Below, in pieces: positions 50,370 through 58,502 of a DNA stretch of 64,000 bases. The first letter of the stretch is position 1. The number at the start of each line of letters is the position of its first letter. The notes below the pieces were generated by a model that was not told where the DNA came from, searched no databases, and saw nothing but the letters and a program-made list of their open reading frames with translations. The position numbers and the translations under genes were made by a program. The stretch is from Streptomyces clavuligerus (GTDB lineage: Bacteria > Actinomycetota > Actinomycetes > Streptomycetales > Streptomycetaceae): positions 372,001-436,000 of the forward strand of contig NZ_CP027859.1 of NCBI RefSeq assembly GCF_005519465.1. The letters run 5' to 3'.

Positions 50370-51179
50370 GTGAACAGCTGTGCGCCGTCCGCTGTCGTCT
50401 ACGCCTGCGGACCTGCGGCGATAGGGACTCTGGCTTCCCTGTCCGCCGCGGCCGAGGCCCGCGGCTACACCGTGCGCGGCGCGGTGTGCGACGCGGTCGA
50501 GCCGAGCGGCCTGCCCGCCTCGCGGCCGGGGTGGTCCCGGCTCCGCAACCTGACCGGCGGCGCCCGGCCTGTGGTGGTGGTCGCCTCCCGCCGGGAGCTG
50601 GGCCCCTGCCCGGATACCGGGAGCGTGGTCGAACTGACCCCCGCTTCTGCCCTGCCGTCCCCCGCCCCTGCCCTGCTGTCCTCCGTCCCGCGGACGGACA
50701 CGACGGCGCAGACGACGGCTGGGGTCGTGGGGGTGGGGAGGCCGGGAGTGCTGGTGTGGTGTTCGGCCTTCCCCGCCGGACGGGTCCAGGTGGCCGCAGC
50801 ACGGCTGCTGGTGCGCGCCTTCCTCAAGGCCCGGCCCACGGACGGGTGCCGGTGGGACGCGGACGAGGTGGCACTGGCCGTCCACGAACTGGTCGCCAAC
50901 GCCGCGCACCACGGCTCCCGGCCGGGCGACCCGGTGATCCTCACCCTCACGTGGGGTGAGCAGCTCCTGGATGTCACGGTCGAGGACCGCTCCCCGCAGC
51001 TGCCGCGCCCCCGGCACGCCGGGTCCGGTGCCTGCTCGGGCCGCGGTCTGGGCATCGCGGCCGGGATCGCCCACGCCGTCGGCGTCAGCAGACGCCCCGC
51101 CGGGCCGGGCAAGACCGTGTGGATGAGCGTCTCGCACCGTCTGCCGCCCCGCCCGCGGTACTTCACCAGCACCATCTGA
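50370..51179 (+). CDS. RsbW-type ATP-binding protein with extra N-terminal domain
   Basis: This 269-aa protein has GTG 6 nt after AGGAGG. The C-terminal half has GHKL motifs: DEVALAVHELVANAAHHGSR (N box), LDVTVEDRSPQ (G1-like) and GRGLGIAAGIAHAVGVSRRP (G2), the anti-sigma kinase type common in Streptomyces. Residues 1-100 (NSCAPSAVVYACGPAAIGTL, ARGYTVRGAVCDAVEPSG) form an additional Rossmann-like domain related to the resolvase-like protein at 59773. It heads a rightward gene group. Confidence 0.72.
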   Translation: MNSCAPSAVVYACGPAAIGTLASLSAAAEARGYTVRGAVCDAVEPSGLPASRPGWSRLRNLTGGARPVVVVASRRELGPCPDTGSVVELTPASALPSPAPALLSSVPRTDTTAQTTAGVVGVGRPGVLVWCSAFPAGRVQVAAARLLVRAFLKARPTDGCRWDADEVALAVHELVANAAHHGSRPGDPVILTLTWGEQLLDVTVEDRSPQLPRPRHAGSGACSGRGLGIAAGIAHAVGVSRRPAGPGKTVWMSVSHRLPPRPRYFTSTI

Positions 51180-51265
51180 CCCCGGCTCCCGCTGCCCCTT
51201 CGGGGCACATCCCTCTCCTCTTCCTTCCTTCTCCCCTGCTTTCCCTGTGACTGGAGTGAACTTCT

Positions 51266-51811
51266 GTGGCGAATACGACCGCTGTCGCCGTCCTGGCCCC
51301 CGCCGGACCGCCCGGCCCCGGCACACCCCCGGCCTTTCCATCTCTTGTCGCCGGGACCGGTGTTCTGCGGGCGGAGGACACGGGGGACGGGAACCCTGTG
51401 CACCGTCCGCCGGAGCACGGCGTCCTGGCTTTCCTCTCCGACCTGGCCGCACGGGTCGTGCGGTTCCTGCTGGAGAACGAGGACGGCCCGCTGCCCATCG
51501 CGCCCGGTCACGCCCGTGGCTTCCTCCGCCTCCTCGCCTCGGTCACCGAACTCTTACTCCAGCACAGCACGCTCAGACAGCACGAGAAGAACGACGATGA
51601 CGGGGGCGTGGCCCGGCTGGCCGCGCAAACCCGTATGAAGGCCCGCCGGGCGGTGGACCCCGGGGACATGGCCGCCCTGGTCGCGCTCGTGCAGCTCACC
51701 GAAGCCGTGAAAGACCTCCTCCCCCTCCTCCCGCCCACACCTGCGCCCGCGTCCGCGCCTGTGTTTGCGGGGGCCGGTCGCCTGCACGCCATGGCGGGCG
51801 GTGCCCGATGA
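51266..51811 (+). CDS. Protein of unknown function with TTA codon
   Basis: The product is 181 aa. GTG lies 9 nt after GGAG. The middle is helical (GVLAFLSDLAARVVRFLLEN, GHARGFLRLLASVTELLLQH, MAALVALVQLTEAVKDLLPL). Codon 97 is TTA (51554-51556), so translation may depend on the bldA tRNA. The stop overlaps the DUF5999 gene by 4 nt. No family is recognised. Confidence 0.6.
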   Translation: MANTTAVAVLAPAGPPGPGTPPAFPSLVAGTGVLRAEDTGDGNPVHRPPEHGVLAFLSDLAARVVRFLLENEDGPLPIAPGHARGFLRLLASVTELLLQHSTLRQHEKNDDDGGVARLAAQTRMKARRAVDPGDMAALVALVQLTEAVKDLLPLLPPTPAPASAPVFAGAGRLHAMAGGAR

Positions 51812-52020
51812 CGGACACCCGGCCCTGCTCCCACTCCCCCGTCTGCCCCGGGGCCCACTCCGCCGACCGCGAGGCCGCCCGGAGCGTCTGCGCCCACCCG
51901 GAACAGGGCTGGAGCTTCTTGTGCAACGGCGTCCTGGTCTTCGACGACACCGGCGGACTGCACCCCGACGGCACGGTCATCACACCCCACCGGCCCGCAC
52001 CCGCCGCCGTGGCGGCATGA
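51808..52020 (+). CDS. DUF5999-family small protein
   Basis: This 70-aa protein has its ATG in an ATGA overlap. The pattern CSHSPVCPGAHSADREAARS with HPEQGWSFLCNGVLVFDDTG, LHPDGTVITPHRP is typical of DUF5999, a small family of Streptomyces proteins often found near conservon-like genes. Function is unknown; Cys and His residues could bind metal. Confidence 0.75.
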   Translation: MTDTRPCSHSPVCPGAHSADREAARSVCAHPEQGWSFLCNGVLVFDDTGGLHPDGTVITPHRPAPAAVAA

Positions 52021-52156
52021 ACCCCCGCCCCGCCTCCGCTTCCGTCTCCGCCGCCGTGGCGTGACGCGTCACGGACCGCCCCGCAGCCCCCCGCCCCCGT
52101 TCTCCGTCACTTTTCGCTCCGCTCCGGTCTCACAGGCCGGGAAGGCAGATCCCCTG

Positions 52157-52603
52157 ATGCGCTCACCCGCTACGGTCCCGCCGGCCGTTTTCCTCCCGAA
52201 CTGGATCCGCCGCACGCGCGTCAGCCGCGTGCCCAACGGGCGGTACTTCCAGGCCGTCCGCGTCCCCTACGAGAGGGCCCTCAAGGTCCTGGAGGACCAC
52301 CCGGACCTGGCGCACGGTCCCGTCGTGATCAACCCGTTCGCCCGGATCGCCGTCTTCCTCCTGCCGCGCGGCACCCGGCCCGGGCAGTGGACGGTGCCCC
52401 GGACCCGGTTCCTGCGCCCCGGCGCGACCGTGGAGATACCGCCCGCGGTCGCGGTCGGCGGCCCGGACATCCACTGGCCCACCCCGCCCACCCACCAGCC
52501 CTACCAGGTGGACGACCTCATCACCGCACTGACCAGCCCGGACACCGGACCGGCGGGTCCACTCCCCGACGTTCCGGACCACCCCCGGCGCCAGGCAGCC
52601 TGA
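52157..52603 (+). CDS. Small primase/polymerase-like protein (second)
   Basis: This 148-aa protein has its ATG after GGGAAGGCAG. The line YFQAVRVPYERALKVLEDHP, GPVVINPFARIAVFLLPRGT and RPGQWTVPRTRFLRPGATVE follows the same fold as its neighbours (F-x-A-V-x-V-P, then I-A-V-F-L-L-P). The catalytic acidic residues are missing. Function is unknown; it sits in a row with two other copies. Confidence 0.5.
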   Translation: MRSPATVPPAVFLPNWIRRTRVSRVPNGRYFQAVRVPYERALKVLEDHPDLAHGPVVINPFARIAVFLLPRGTRPGQWTVPRTRFLRPGATVEIPPAVAVGGPDIHWPTPPTHQPYQVDDLITALTSPDTGPAGPLPDVPDHPRRQAA

Positions 52604-52677
52604 CCCCTCCCCCCGCCTGCCCCGCTCTGCGGTGCGGGGTGCCCGATCCACGCCTGCTGAAGCATCTGGAGCATGCC

Positions 52678-53139
52678 GTGACCCCACCCTCATCATCGTC
52701 GTCGTCTGTTCCGTGGCCTCCCGGCCCCCTCGACCGCCAGGCCCTCCTGCACACCTACCGGAACGTGCTGGGCTGGCCCCTCACCCCCGGAGCCGGACCG
52801 GACGAGCCGACGAGTGTGCGGTGCACCCTGTTCGACGCGGTCGTCCTGCCGCACGCCGTCGGTGTCCTCTGCCTCGGCGAGGACCGGGGACCCGCGGTGC
52901 GCCCCGCGATCGACATCGGCGGGGAGCGCCTCGTGTTCCTCACCCTCCCGGGAACCGGACACCTCGCCGTGCGCTGCGGAGGGCTGGTTCTGTCCGGGCC
53001 CGGCGATGTCCTGCGCCTGCCGCCCACACCCGGCCACTCCTGGAGAACCCCGCCCTGGGACCCCCTCCGGCCCGGCCCCCTCCCCCTCCCCCTCCCCCAC
53101 GGCGCGGAACTCTTCCGCCACGCCCCGCAGGACCCGTAG
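52678..53139 (+). CDS. Small primase/polymerase-like protein (third)
   Basis: This 153-aa protein has GTG after TCTGGAGC. It contains LLHTYRNVLGWPLTPGAGPD, RCTLFDAVVLPHAVGVLCLG, ERLVFLTLPGTGHLAVRCGG and HSWRTPPWD. The phrase VLGWPL is shared with the protein at 43313 and VLGWEF with that at 53250, so the three are clear paralogues. A catalytic triad of acids is not present. Confidence 0.55.
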   Translation: MTPPSSSSSSVPWPPGPLDRQALLHTYRNVLGWPLTPGAGPDEPTSVRCTLFDAVVLPHAVGVLCLGEDRGPAVRPAIDIGGERLVFLTLPGTGHLAVRCGGLVLSGPGDVLRLPPTPGHSWRTPPWDPLRPGPLPLPLPHGAELFRHAPQDP

Positions 53140-53249
53140 CCCCGCGCCCCGGGCGGGCGCCGTCCGCCGTCCCTCCTGGGCCCGGCTCCGGGCGCTTGTG
53201 CTTGTCCCCCGTGTTCCGTTCTCCCCCGGTAAGGAACCCCCTCTTTCTC

Positions 53250-54491
53250 ATGACTGGATTGCCCGGACCCCTGTCCGATCCCGATGCGGAAGCCGCGGCC
53301 GCTCTTGTCCATGCCTGTGTGACGGTGCTGGGCTGGGAGTTCTCCTACCGCGGCCTGCCCCTGACCGGGGACGACGCCGTCCACCTGGTCTCCGGCGACC
53401 CCTATGCGGAGCTGATGACCGTGTGCAGGCGGTTCGACGCCGTCACCTGCCCCTACGGGCTGGGACGGCTCGCCGAGGCCCGCCTCACCCGTCGCGGCGC
53501 GGTGGTGCCGTCGTTCAGGACGGGGCTGGATTCGGTGACCTTCCTCGTCCTCCCCGACACTGGGTACCGGGCGGCGCGGGACCGGGTCACGGTGGCGTCC
53601 GGGGACGGCGGTTGGATCATCCCGCCGCCCGGAGCCGGACGCCACGCCCTCCCCACCCCCAACCTGGCAGCCCCCTCCGCCGGGTCGCACGGTATGGCGG
53701 GGGCCACGGGGCCCGCGCCGCACGGCGGACACCACCGGACCGCCCGCAGCGGGACGGCGGTGACCGCACTGCGAGCGGTGGGCAGCCGCCTGCGCGGACT
53801 GATGCCCCGCAAGGCAGCCGGGCACGAGGAGCGGGTTCACCGTGTCCCGGAGCCCACCGCCACCGCGCTGGGCGCGGGTGCTGGGGTCCTTGCAATGCCG
53901 GTGGAGTTCGTGGTGCCGGTGCGGTGGGGGGCGTGCCGGGAGGATGTGCTGCGGGAGTGGCCCGGGGCGCAGTGGTGGGAGGGGGCGCCGGTGCTGCCGG
54001 TGCTGGCCCGGGACCTGGCCGCCCGCGCGGCGGCCTGGCATGCCGCAGCGGTAGCGGTGGGGCCGGGTGCGGGGTTCCCGGACCCGTTGCTGGAGGGGTC
54101 GAACGCGCGGGCGTTGCACCGGGTGATCGCCTCGCACGGGTGGCCGGACCAGTTCCTGGTCGGGCGGGAGGGGGCGCAGGCCGCGCTGGAGATCGCCCTG
54201 ACGTGCGACGGGCTGCCGTTCCTGCGTACCCTGCTGCGGCACCTGGCCACGGCGGTCACCCGCGGCCGTGCCCCGCGGCACCATCAGGCCCTGCTCTTCG
54301 ACCGGGTGTGTGTCGCGGACGGCCGTCCCCAGCGGTACGGGACCCAGCAGCGCCCCGGCCCGGACGGGACACCGGTCCTGTGGCCGGTCGACGAACCCGG
54401 CCTCCTGCCCGAACGGCGAGCCGGAGCAGGGCTCGCACCCCACCCCGGCGCCCTCCTTCACAGACCCTCCGGCGGCACCGCCGCCGCCTGA
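53250..54491 (+). CDS. Primase/polymerase-like domain fused to DUF6624-like domain
   Basis: This 413-aa protein has its ATG after AAGGAACCCC. Residues 1-140 repeat the primase/polymerase-like pattern (CVTVLGWEFSYRGLPLTGDD, RFDAVTCPYGLGRLAEARLT, SVTFLVLPDTGYRAARDRVT). A linker follows. From about 290 it has RALHRVIASHGWPDQFLVGR, EGAQAALEIALTCDGLPFLR and RHHQALLFDRVCVADGRPQR, YGTQQ, a DUF6624-like domain. Fusion of the two suggests a common regulatory or toxin-type process, but the function of neither domain is known. Confidence 0.6.
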   Translation: MTGLPGPLSDPDAEAAAALVHACVTVLGWEFSYRGLPLTGDDAVHLVSGDPYAELMTVCRRFDAVTCPYGLGRLAEARLTRRGAVVPSFRTGLDSVTFLVLPDTGYRAARDRVTVASGDGGWIIPPPGAGRHALPTPNLAAPSAGSHGMAGATGPAPHGGHHRTARSGTAVTALRAVGSRLRGLMPRKAAGHEERVHRVPEPTATALGAGAGVLAMPVEFVVPVRWGACREDVLREWPGAQWWEGAPVLPVLARDLAARAAAWHAAAVAVGPGAGFPDPLLEGSNARALHRVIASHGWPDQFLVGREGAQAALEIALTCDGLPFLRTLLRHLATAVTRGRAPRHHQALLFDRVCVADGRPQRYGTQQRPGPDGTPVLWPVDEPGLLPERRAGAGLAPHPGALLHRPSGGTAAA

Positions 54492-54675
54492 CCCGGGGGC
54501 CCTGCCCGCCCTGCTGCACAGATCGGCGGGTGAACAGGGAACAGGGCCTGCACCAGTGGCAGCCCCCGGGCCGGGCACCGCGAGCCGGTCTGCTGTTGCC
54601 GAGCCTGTCTGCCCTGTTGGCCCGCCGCATTCGCCAACCACCTGTTCTGTACGCACTGTTGACTGTTGAGGGTCC

Positions 54676-56418
54676 ATGAACCTGTCCCTGCCGACGTTGT
54701 TCTTACGCCGGTCCGCAAGCGGTGGCCCGGAACACGGGGATGTTCCGTCGGCCGCGCGCGGGATACGCCGCTGGCGGTCGCGGCTGCGCGCCCGGAATCT
54801 CGCCCACGCGCTCGGCGGCGCGGCGGTGCCGTCCGGGGTGTGGGCCGTACACGAGGCCGGCGTCCTGTCCTGGCCGGTCACGGCCGTCGGGGCGGTCGCG
54901 GGCGGAGCGGTCATCGTGCTGCTGTGCGGACGGTGTGCCCGCGGTGACACGGCGAAACTCGCCGCCGAACAGGCCGTGCTCAGGGAACAGGCCGAGAGGA
55001 CCGCCGCCGAAGGGGCCGTGCTCAAGGAGCAGGCCGAACGGCTGCAGGACGCTCTGGAGGACGCGTACGCGTGTGCCTCGCGGTACGGCATTCTGCTCAC
55101 CGAGGGCCGGGCCTCGCTGTACGCCGTGCTCGGCCGCGCCGCGCCCGGACCGCTGGCACCCGGGGAGCGCGATCCGTTCCGGGTGGTCGGTCAGGCGCTT
55201 CCGGAGGTGCTGCGGGACGCGGTCGGCGCGGTGGCGCAACTGGGCCGGGACACGGCATGGAGCCGGGAGGCCCAGGTCGTGGGAAGCGTCGCCCCCCGGA
55301 TGCACCTCACGATCAGCCAGCTGCTGGAGGTACTGGAGGAGCTGGAGCACACGATCGAGGACCCCACGCTGCTGCGGACGACGTTCCAGGCGGAGCTGTT
55401 CGCCACACTGGCACGCCGCTACTGCGAGAGCCTGATGGTGCTGGGCGGGAAGCCGTTCGGGGCGAGCCGGGAGCCGGTGGCGCTGGGCACGGTGACGCGG
55501 CAGGCCGCGGCGGAGACCATGCACCACCGGCGGGCGCGGATCACCGGGCCGCTGGACCGGGACCTGTGGCTGGTCAAGTACGCGGGCCCGGCCGTGACAC
55601 ACCTCCTCAGCGCGCTGATCGACAACGCACTCCACTTCAGCCCGCCGGAGAAAGAGGTCGAGGTGAGGGTGACCCGGCGGCCGGACGGGCTGCTGATCGA
55701 GATCGAGGACCAGGGCCTGGCCATGGGCCCCGAAGCCCTCGCGGCGGCGAACGGCCTGCTCGCCGACCCGGACCCACAGCGGGTCCTGGAACGGCTGCGG
55801 GACGGACGGATCGGCCTCGCCGTGGCCGCACGCCTGGCCGCCGCCCACCGCATCACCGTCCACCTCCGGGTGAAAACCGAACCGGAGCAGGGCATCATCG
55901 CCACCGTCCTGCTGCCCGACCGGCTGCTCCTCACCGGGACGCAACTGCCGACCGCCGACCGGTCCACCGCCGACCGGCCGCCGCACCCCCGCCCCGCCCC
56001 GGTGCCCGCCGCCCCGCTGGTCTCCGCCACCCCGCCCGCGGACGGCGATGACCGTTCCGGACTGCCGCGCCGCACCCCACAGCCACCCACCCATGCCGCC
56101 GCTGACCCCGGCGCCACACAACCAGCACCCGCCCCGACCCCGGGAACGGATGCGGAGGCGGCTTCGGGAGTGGCTGCGGAGGCGGGGGGCGGGCGGCCCC
56201 GGCTCCCCCGCCGCACCCGCAACGCGCCCGGCCCGGCCGGGCTGGAGCACGACCGCTCCGGGCCCGCCGGCGGCACCAGCCCCGGGCCGTCGCCCGGACT
56301 CGCGGGCGCCTTCCTCACCGCCGTCCGCACCCACACACCCACCGAAACCGCTGAAACCGCCAGGAACACCGAAACCGCTGAAGCCACCGAGGCTGCCGAC
56401 GGGCCGCCGTCTCTCTGA
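54676..56418 (+). CDS. cvnA: Conservon CvnA-type sensor histidine-kinase-like protein
   Basis: This 580-aa protein has an N-terminal hydrophobic region (VHEAGVLSWPVTAVGAVAGG, AVIVLLC) and a coiled coil rich in Glu/Ala (KLAAEQAVLREQAERTAAEG). The kinase core shows HLLSALIDNALHFSPPEKEV (N box), LIEIEDQGLAMGPEAL (G1) and RIGLAVAARLAAAHRIT (G2), with a Pro/Ala-rich tail. In conservons it forms a membrane complex with B, C and D. The first helix is less clearly membrane-spanning than in typical CvnA. Confidence 0.82.
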   Translation: MNLSLPTLFLRRSASGGPEHGDVPSAARGIRRWRSRLRARNLAHALGGAAVPSGVWAVHEAGVLSWPVTAVGAVAGGAVIVLLCGRCARGDTAKLAAEQAVLREQAERTAAEGAVLKEQAERLQDALEDAYACASRYGILLTEGRASLYAVLGRAAPGPLAPGERDPFRVVGQALPEVLRDAVGAVAQLGRDTAWSREAQVVGSVAPRMHLTISQLLEVLEELEHTIEDPTLLRTTFQAELFATLARRYCESLMVLGGKPFGASREPVALGTVTRQAAAETMHHRRARITGPLDRDLWLVKYAGPAVTHLLSALIDNALHFSPPEKEVEVRVTRRPDGLLIEIEDQGLAMGPEALAAANGLLADPDPQRVLERLRDGRIGLAVAARLAAAHRITVHLRVKTEPEQGIIATVLLPDRLLLTGTQLPTADRSTADRPPHPRPAPVPAAPLVSATPPADGDDRSGLPRRTPQPPTHAAADPGATQPAPAPTPGTDAEAASGVAAEAGGGRPRLPRRTRNAPGPAGLEHDRSGPAGGTSPGPSPGLAGAFLTAVRTHTPTETAETARNTETAEATEAADGPPSL

Positions 56419-56493
56419 CCTGCCCGCTGCGCTCTTCCCCTCCCCCCACCTCTTGTCCCTCTTTCTCCTTTCCTCCGATCTGAGGAGTGTTTG

Positions 56494-56934
56494 ATGAACG
56501 GTCAGGACACCACCGTGCCGGTGTGGAAGCTCAAGGACCTGGGCTGGCTGCTGGACGGCTTCGCGGCCCGGGTCGGGCACAACGTGCGCGCGGTTCTCGC
56601 CTCGCAGGACGGACTGATCGCCTCCGCGACCGGCCCGCTGTCCGACGACGACCGCGCCCGTCTCTGCGCCTCCGCCGCCGGTCTGCTCAGCCTCGGCAGG
56701 GCCACCGTCCAGGCCGCAAGCGGCGACCCGGCGGGCGGGGACGTGCAGCAGATGATCATCGAGCACCCGGCCTGCCTGGTGTTCGTGATGGCCGCCGGAG
56801 CGGGCAGCCTCCTCACCGTCGCCACCGACCCCCAGGCCGACCCCGGCCGCGTCGGACACGAGATGACCGAACTGATCCAGCGCGTCGGCGAACACCTCAC
56901 CACCCCCGCCCGCGCCCTGCCGGAAGACCAGTGA
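56494..56934 (+). CDS. cvnB: Conservon CvnB-type roadblock/LC7 protein
   Basis: This 146-aa protein has its ATG after TGAGGAG. It has the roadblock pattern: LKDLGWLLDGFAARVGHNVR, AVLASQDGLIASATGPLSDD, GDVQQMIIEHPACLVFVMAA and GSLLTVATDPQADPGRVGHE. In the system it partners the GTPase CvnD. It is 75 bp downstream of cvnA and 1 bp upstream of cvnC. Confidence 0.85.
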   Translation: MNGQDTTVPVWKLKDLGWLLDGFAARVGHNVRAVLASQDGLIASATGPLSDDDRARLCASAAGLLSLGRATVQAASGDPAGGDVQQMIIEHPACLVFVMAAGAGSLLTVATDPQADPGRVGHEMTELIQRVGEHLTTPARALPEDQ

Positions 56935-56935
56935 C

Positions 56936-57319
56936 ATGGACACACAGTCCGGGTGGGAACCCGCCACCCGCATCCCCCTCTACGCCCTGACCGGCGGGCG
57001 CACCGTCCCCGAGCTGACGCTGCGGCTGGACACCCAGGTCCGCACCCTGCCCGCGCACACGGTGACAGATCTGCCGCCCGAGCCGCAGCAGTTGCTCGAC
57101 CTGTGCGAGGGGGCCGACCGGTCGATCGCCGAGCTGGCCGGGACCCTCCACCTTCCCGTGCCGCTGGTCATGGTCATGGTCTCCGACCTCCTCAAGGACC
57201 GCGCGCTGCGCATGGTCATCCCCCACCCCTCCGACGGGGACCACCGGACCGCGATGATCAACGCCTTTCTCGCGGGCCTTCAGGCGCGGTGGGAGGTGAC
57301 CAGCGATGCCGGATGCTGA
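56936..57319 (+). CDS. cvnC: Conservon CvnC-type DUF742 protein
   Basis: This 127-aa protein shows PLYALTGGRTVPELTLRLDT, LPPEPQQLLDLCEGADRSIA, ELAGTLHLPVPLVMVMVSDL and LLKDRALRMVIP, the DUF742 winged-helix pattern. It lies directly between cvnB and cvnD with a 14-nt overlap with cvnD. Confidence 0.85.
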   Translation: MDTQSGWEPATRIPLYALTGGRTVPELTLRLDTQVRTLPAHTVTDLPPEPQQLLDLCEGADRSIAELAGTLHLPVPLVMVMVSDLLKDRALRMVIPHPSDGDHRTAMINAFLAGLQARWEVTSDAGC

Positions 57320-57887
57320 ATGCCTGGTGAAGCTGGTGGTGACCGGCGGTTTCGGCACCGGGAAGACGACGCTGATCGGCGCGGTCAGCGAGATCACCCC
57401 GCTGCGGACCGAAGCCGTCCTCACCCAGGCCGGCACCACCACCGATGTCCTCACCGGTGTGGAGGGGAAGACGACCACCACGGTGGCCCTGGACTTCGGC
57501 CGCCTCACCTTCCCCGACGCCGATCCGCCGGTGAAGGTGTTCTTCTTCGGCACCCCCGGACAGGAGCGCTTCGCCCACGGCTGGAACAGCATCGCCCACG
57601 GCGCCCTCGGCACCGTCGTCCTGGTCGACACCTCCCGCCTGGAGATCTCCTTCCCCAGCCTCACCTTCGCCGAGAAGCTCGGCATCCCCTTCGCCGTCGC
57701 CGTCAACCAGTTCGCCCACGACCCCAACCACTACACCCCCCAGGAAGTCCGCGACGCCCTCGACCTCACCGCCGACGTCCCCGTGATCACGTGCGACGCC
57801 CGCGACCCCGCCTCGGTCGCCCGGGTCCTGACCGCCCTGCTCACCAGCCTGACCCGCCCCCCATCGCCCCGCGGAGCATCACTGTGA
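57306..57887 (+). CDS. cvnD: Conservon CvnD-type small GTPase
   Basis: This 193-aa protein has Walker A GGFGTGKTTLIGAVSEI near residues 14-30, a switch-II-like FFFGTPGQERFAHGWNSI (usual DxPGQ becomes GTPGQ), then GTVVLVDTSRLEISFPSLTF and VAVNQFAH (NKxD becomes NQFA). These are normal features of conservon GTPases, which are Ras-like. It acts as the switch of the complex. Confidence 0.85.
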   Translation: MPDAECLVKLVVTGGFGTGKTTLIGAVSEITPLRTEAVLTQAGTTTDVLTGVEGKTTTTVALDFGRLTFPDADPPVKVFFFGTPGQERFAHGWNSIAHGALGTVVLVDTSRLEISFPSLTFAEKLGIPFAVAVNQFAHDPNHYTPQEVRDALDLTADVPVITCDARDPASVARVLTALLTSLTRPPSPRGASL

Positions 57888-58462
57888 CCCACCCCGCTGC
57901 ACCCCACCCCAACACCCAGGTCCAGGTCCCTGGCGGTGTTCCGGTCCTGCCCGGGCCGCCCGCCGTGCGGGCCGGGCGGCTGGCCGAACTCGGGCTCGAC
58001 CGGCGCCCGCGGCCCGACCTCGACGAAGCCGCCACCGCCCTGGGCCGTGCCGCGGACGCCGACTACGCGATGGTCAACATCCTCACCCAGGACGGGCAGT
58101 GGTTCGCCGGCCTGTACCGGGCACCGAGGCCCCACCTGCCGCTCATCCCCCGCACCATGCCCCTGACCGACGGGTTCTGCCCCGCCCTCACCGCCCGCGG
58201 CGGCCTGGCCCTGGTCCTGACCGACGTCCACGACCACCCCCGGCTGCGGTCGAACGCCGTCGTGGACCAGCTCGGCATCCGCTCCTACGTCGGCGCCCCC
58301 CTGATCGACCCCGCCACCGGCATCACCCTGGCCACCCTCTGCTTCATCAACACCACCGCCCTCCCGCAGAAAACCGAGCACGACCAGCTCCACCTCATCA
58401 AAACCCGCCGCGACGAACTCAACCCCCGCCTCTTCCACCCCGCCCTCCCCGCGACCCCCTGA
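57884..58462 (+). CDS. GAF-domain protein of the conservon
   Basis: This 192-aa protein has GTG in a GTGA overlap with cvnD. The GAF core shows LGRAADADYAMVNILTQDGQ, WFAGLYRAPRPHLPLIPRTM, PLTDGFCPALTARGGLALVL and GIRSYVGAPLIDPATGITLA, TLCFINTTAL. The Cys in DGFCPAL could bind a cofactor or sense redox. GAF proteins appear in extended conservons. Confidence 0.75.
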   Translation: MTHPAAPHPNTQVQVPGGVPVLPGPPAVRAGRLAELGLDRRPRPDLDEAATALGRAADADYAMVNILTQDGQWFAGLYRAPRPHLPLIPRTMPLTDGFCPALTARGGLALVLTDVHDHPRLRSNAVVDQLGIRSYVGAPLIDPATGITLATLCFINTTALPQKTEHDQLHLIKTRRDELNPRLFHPALPATP

Positions 58463-58502
58463 CCCCACCCCCCAATTTCCCTGTCACCGAAAGCGGAGAC
58501 CG

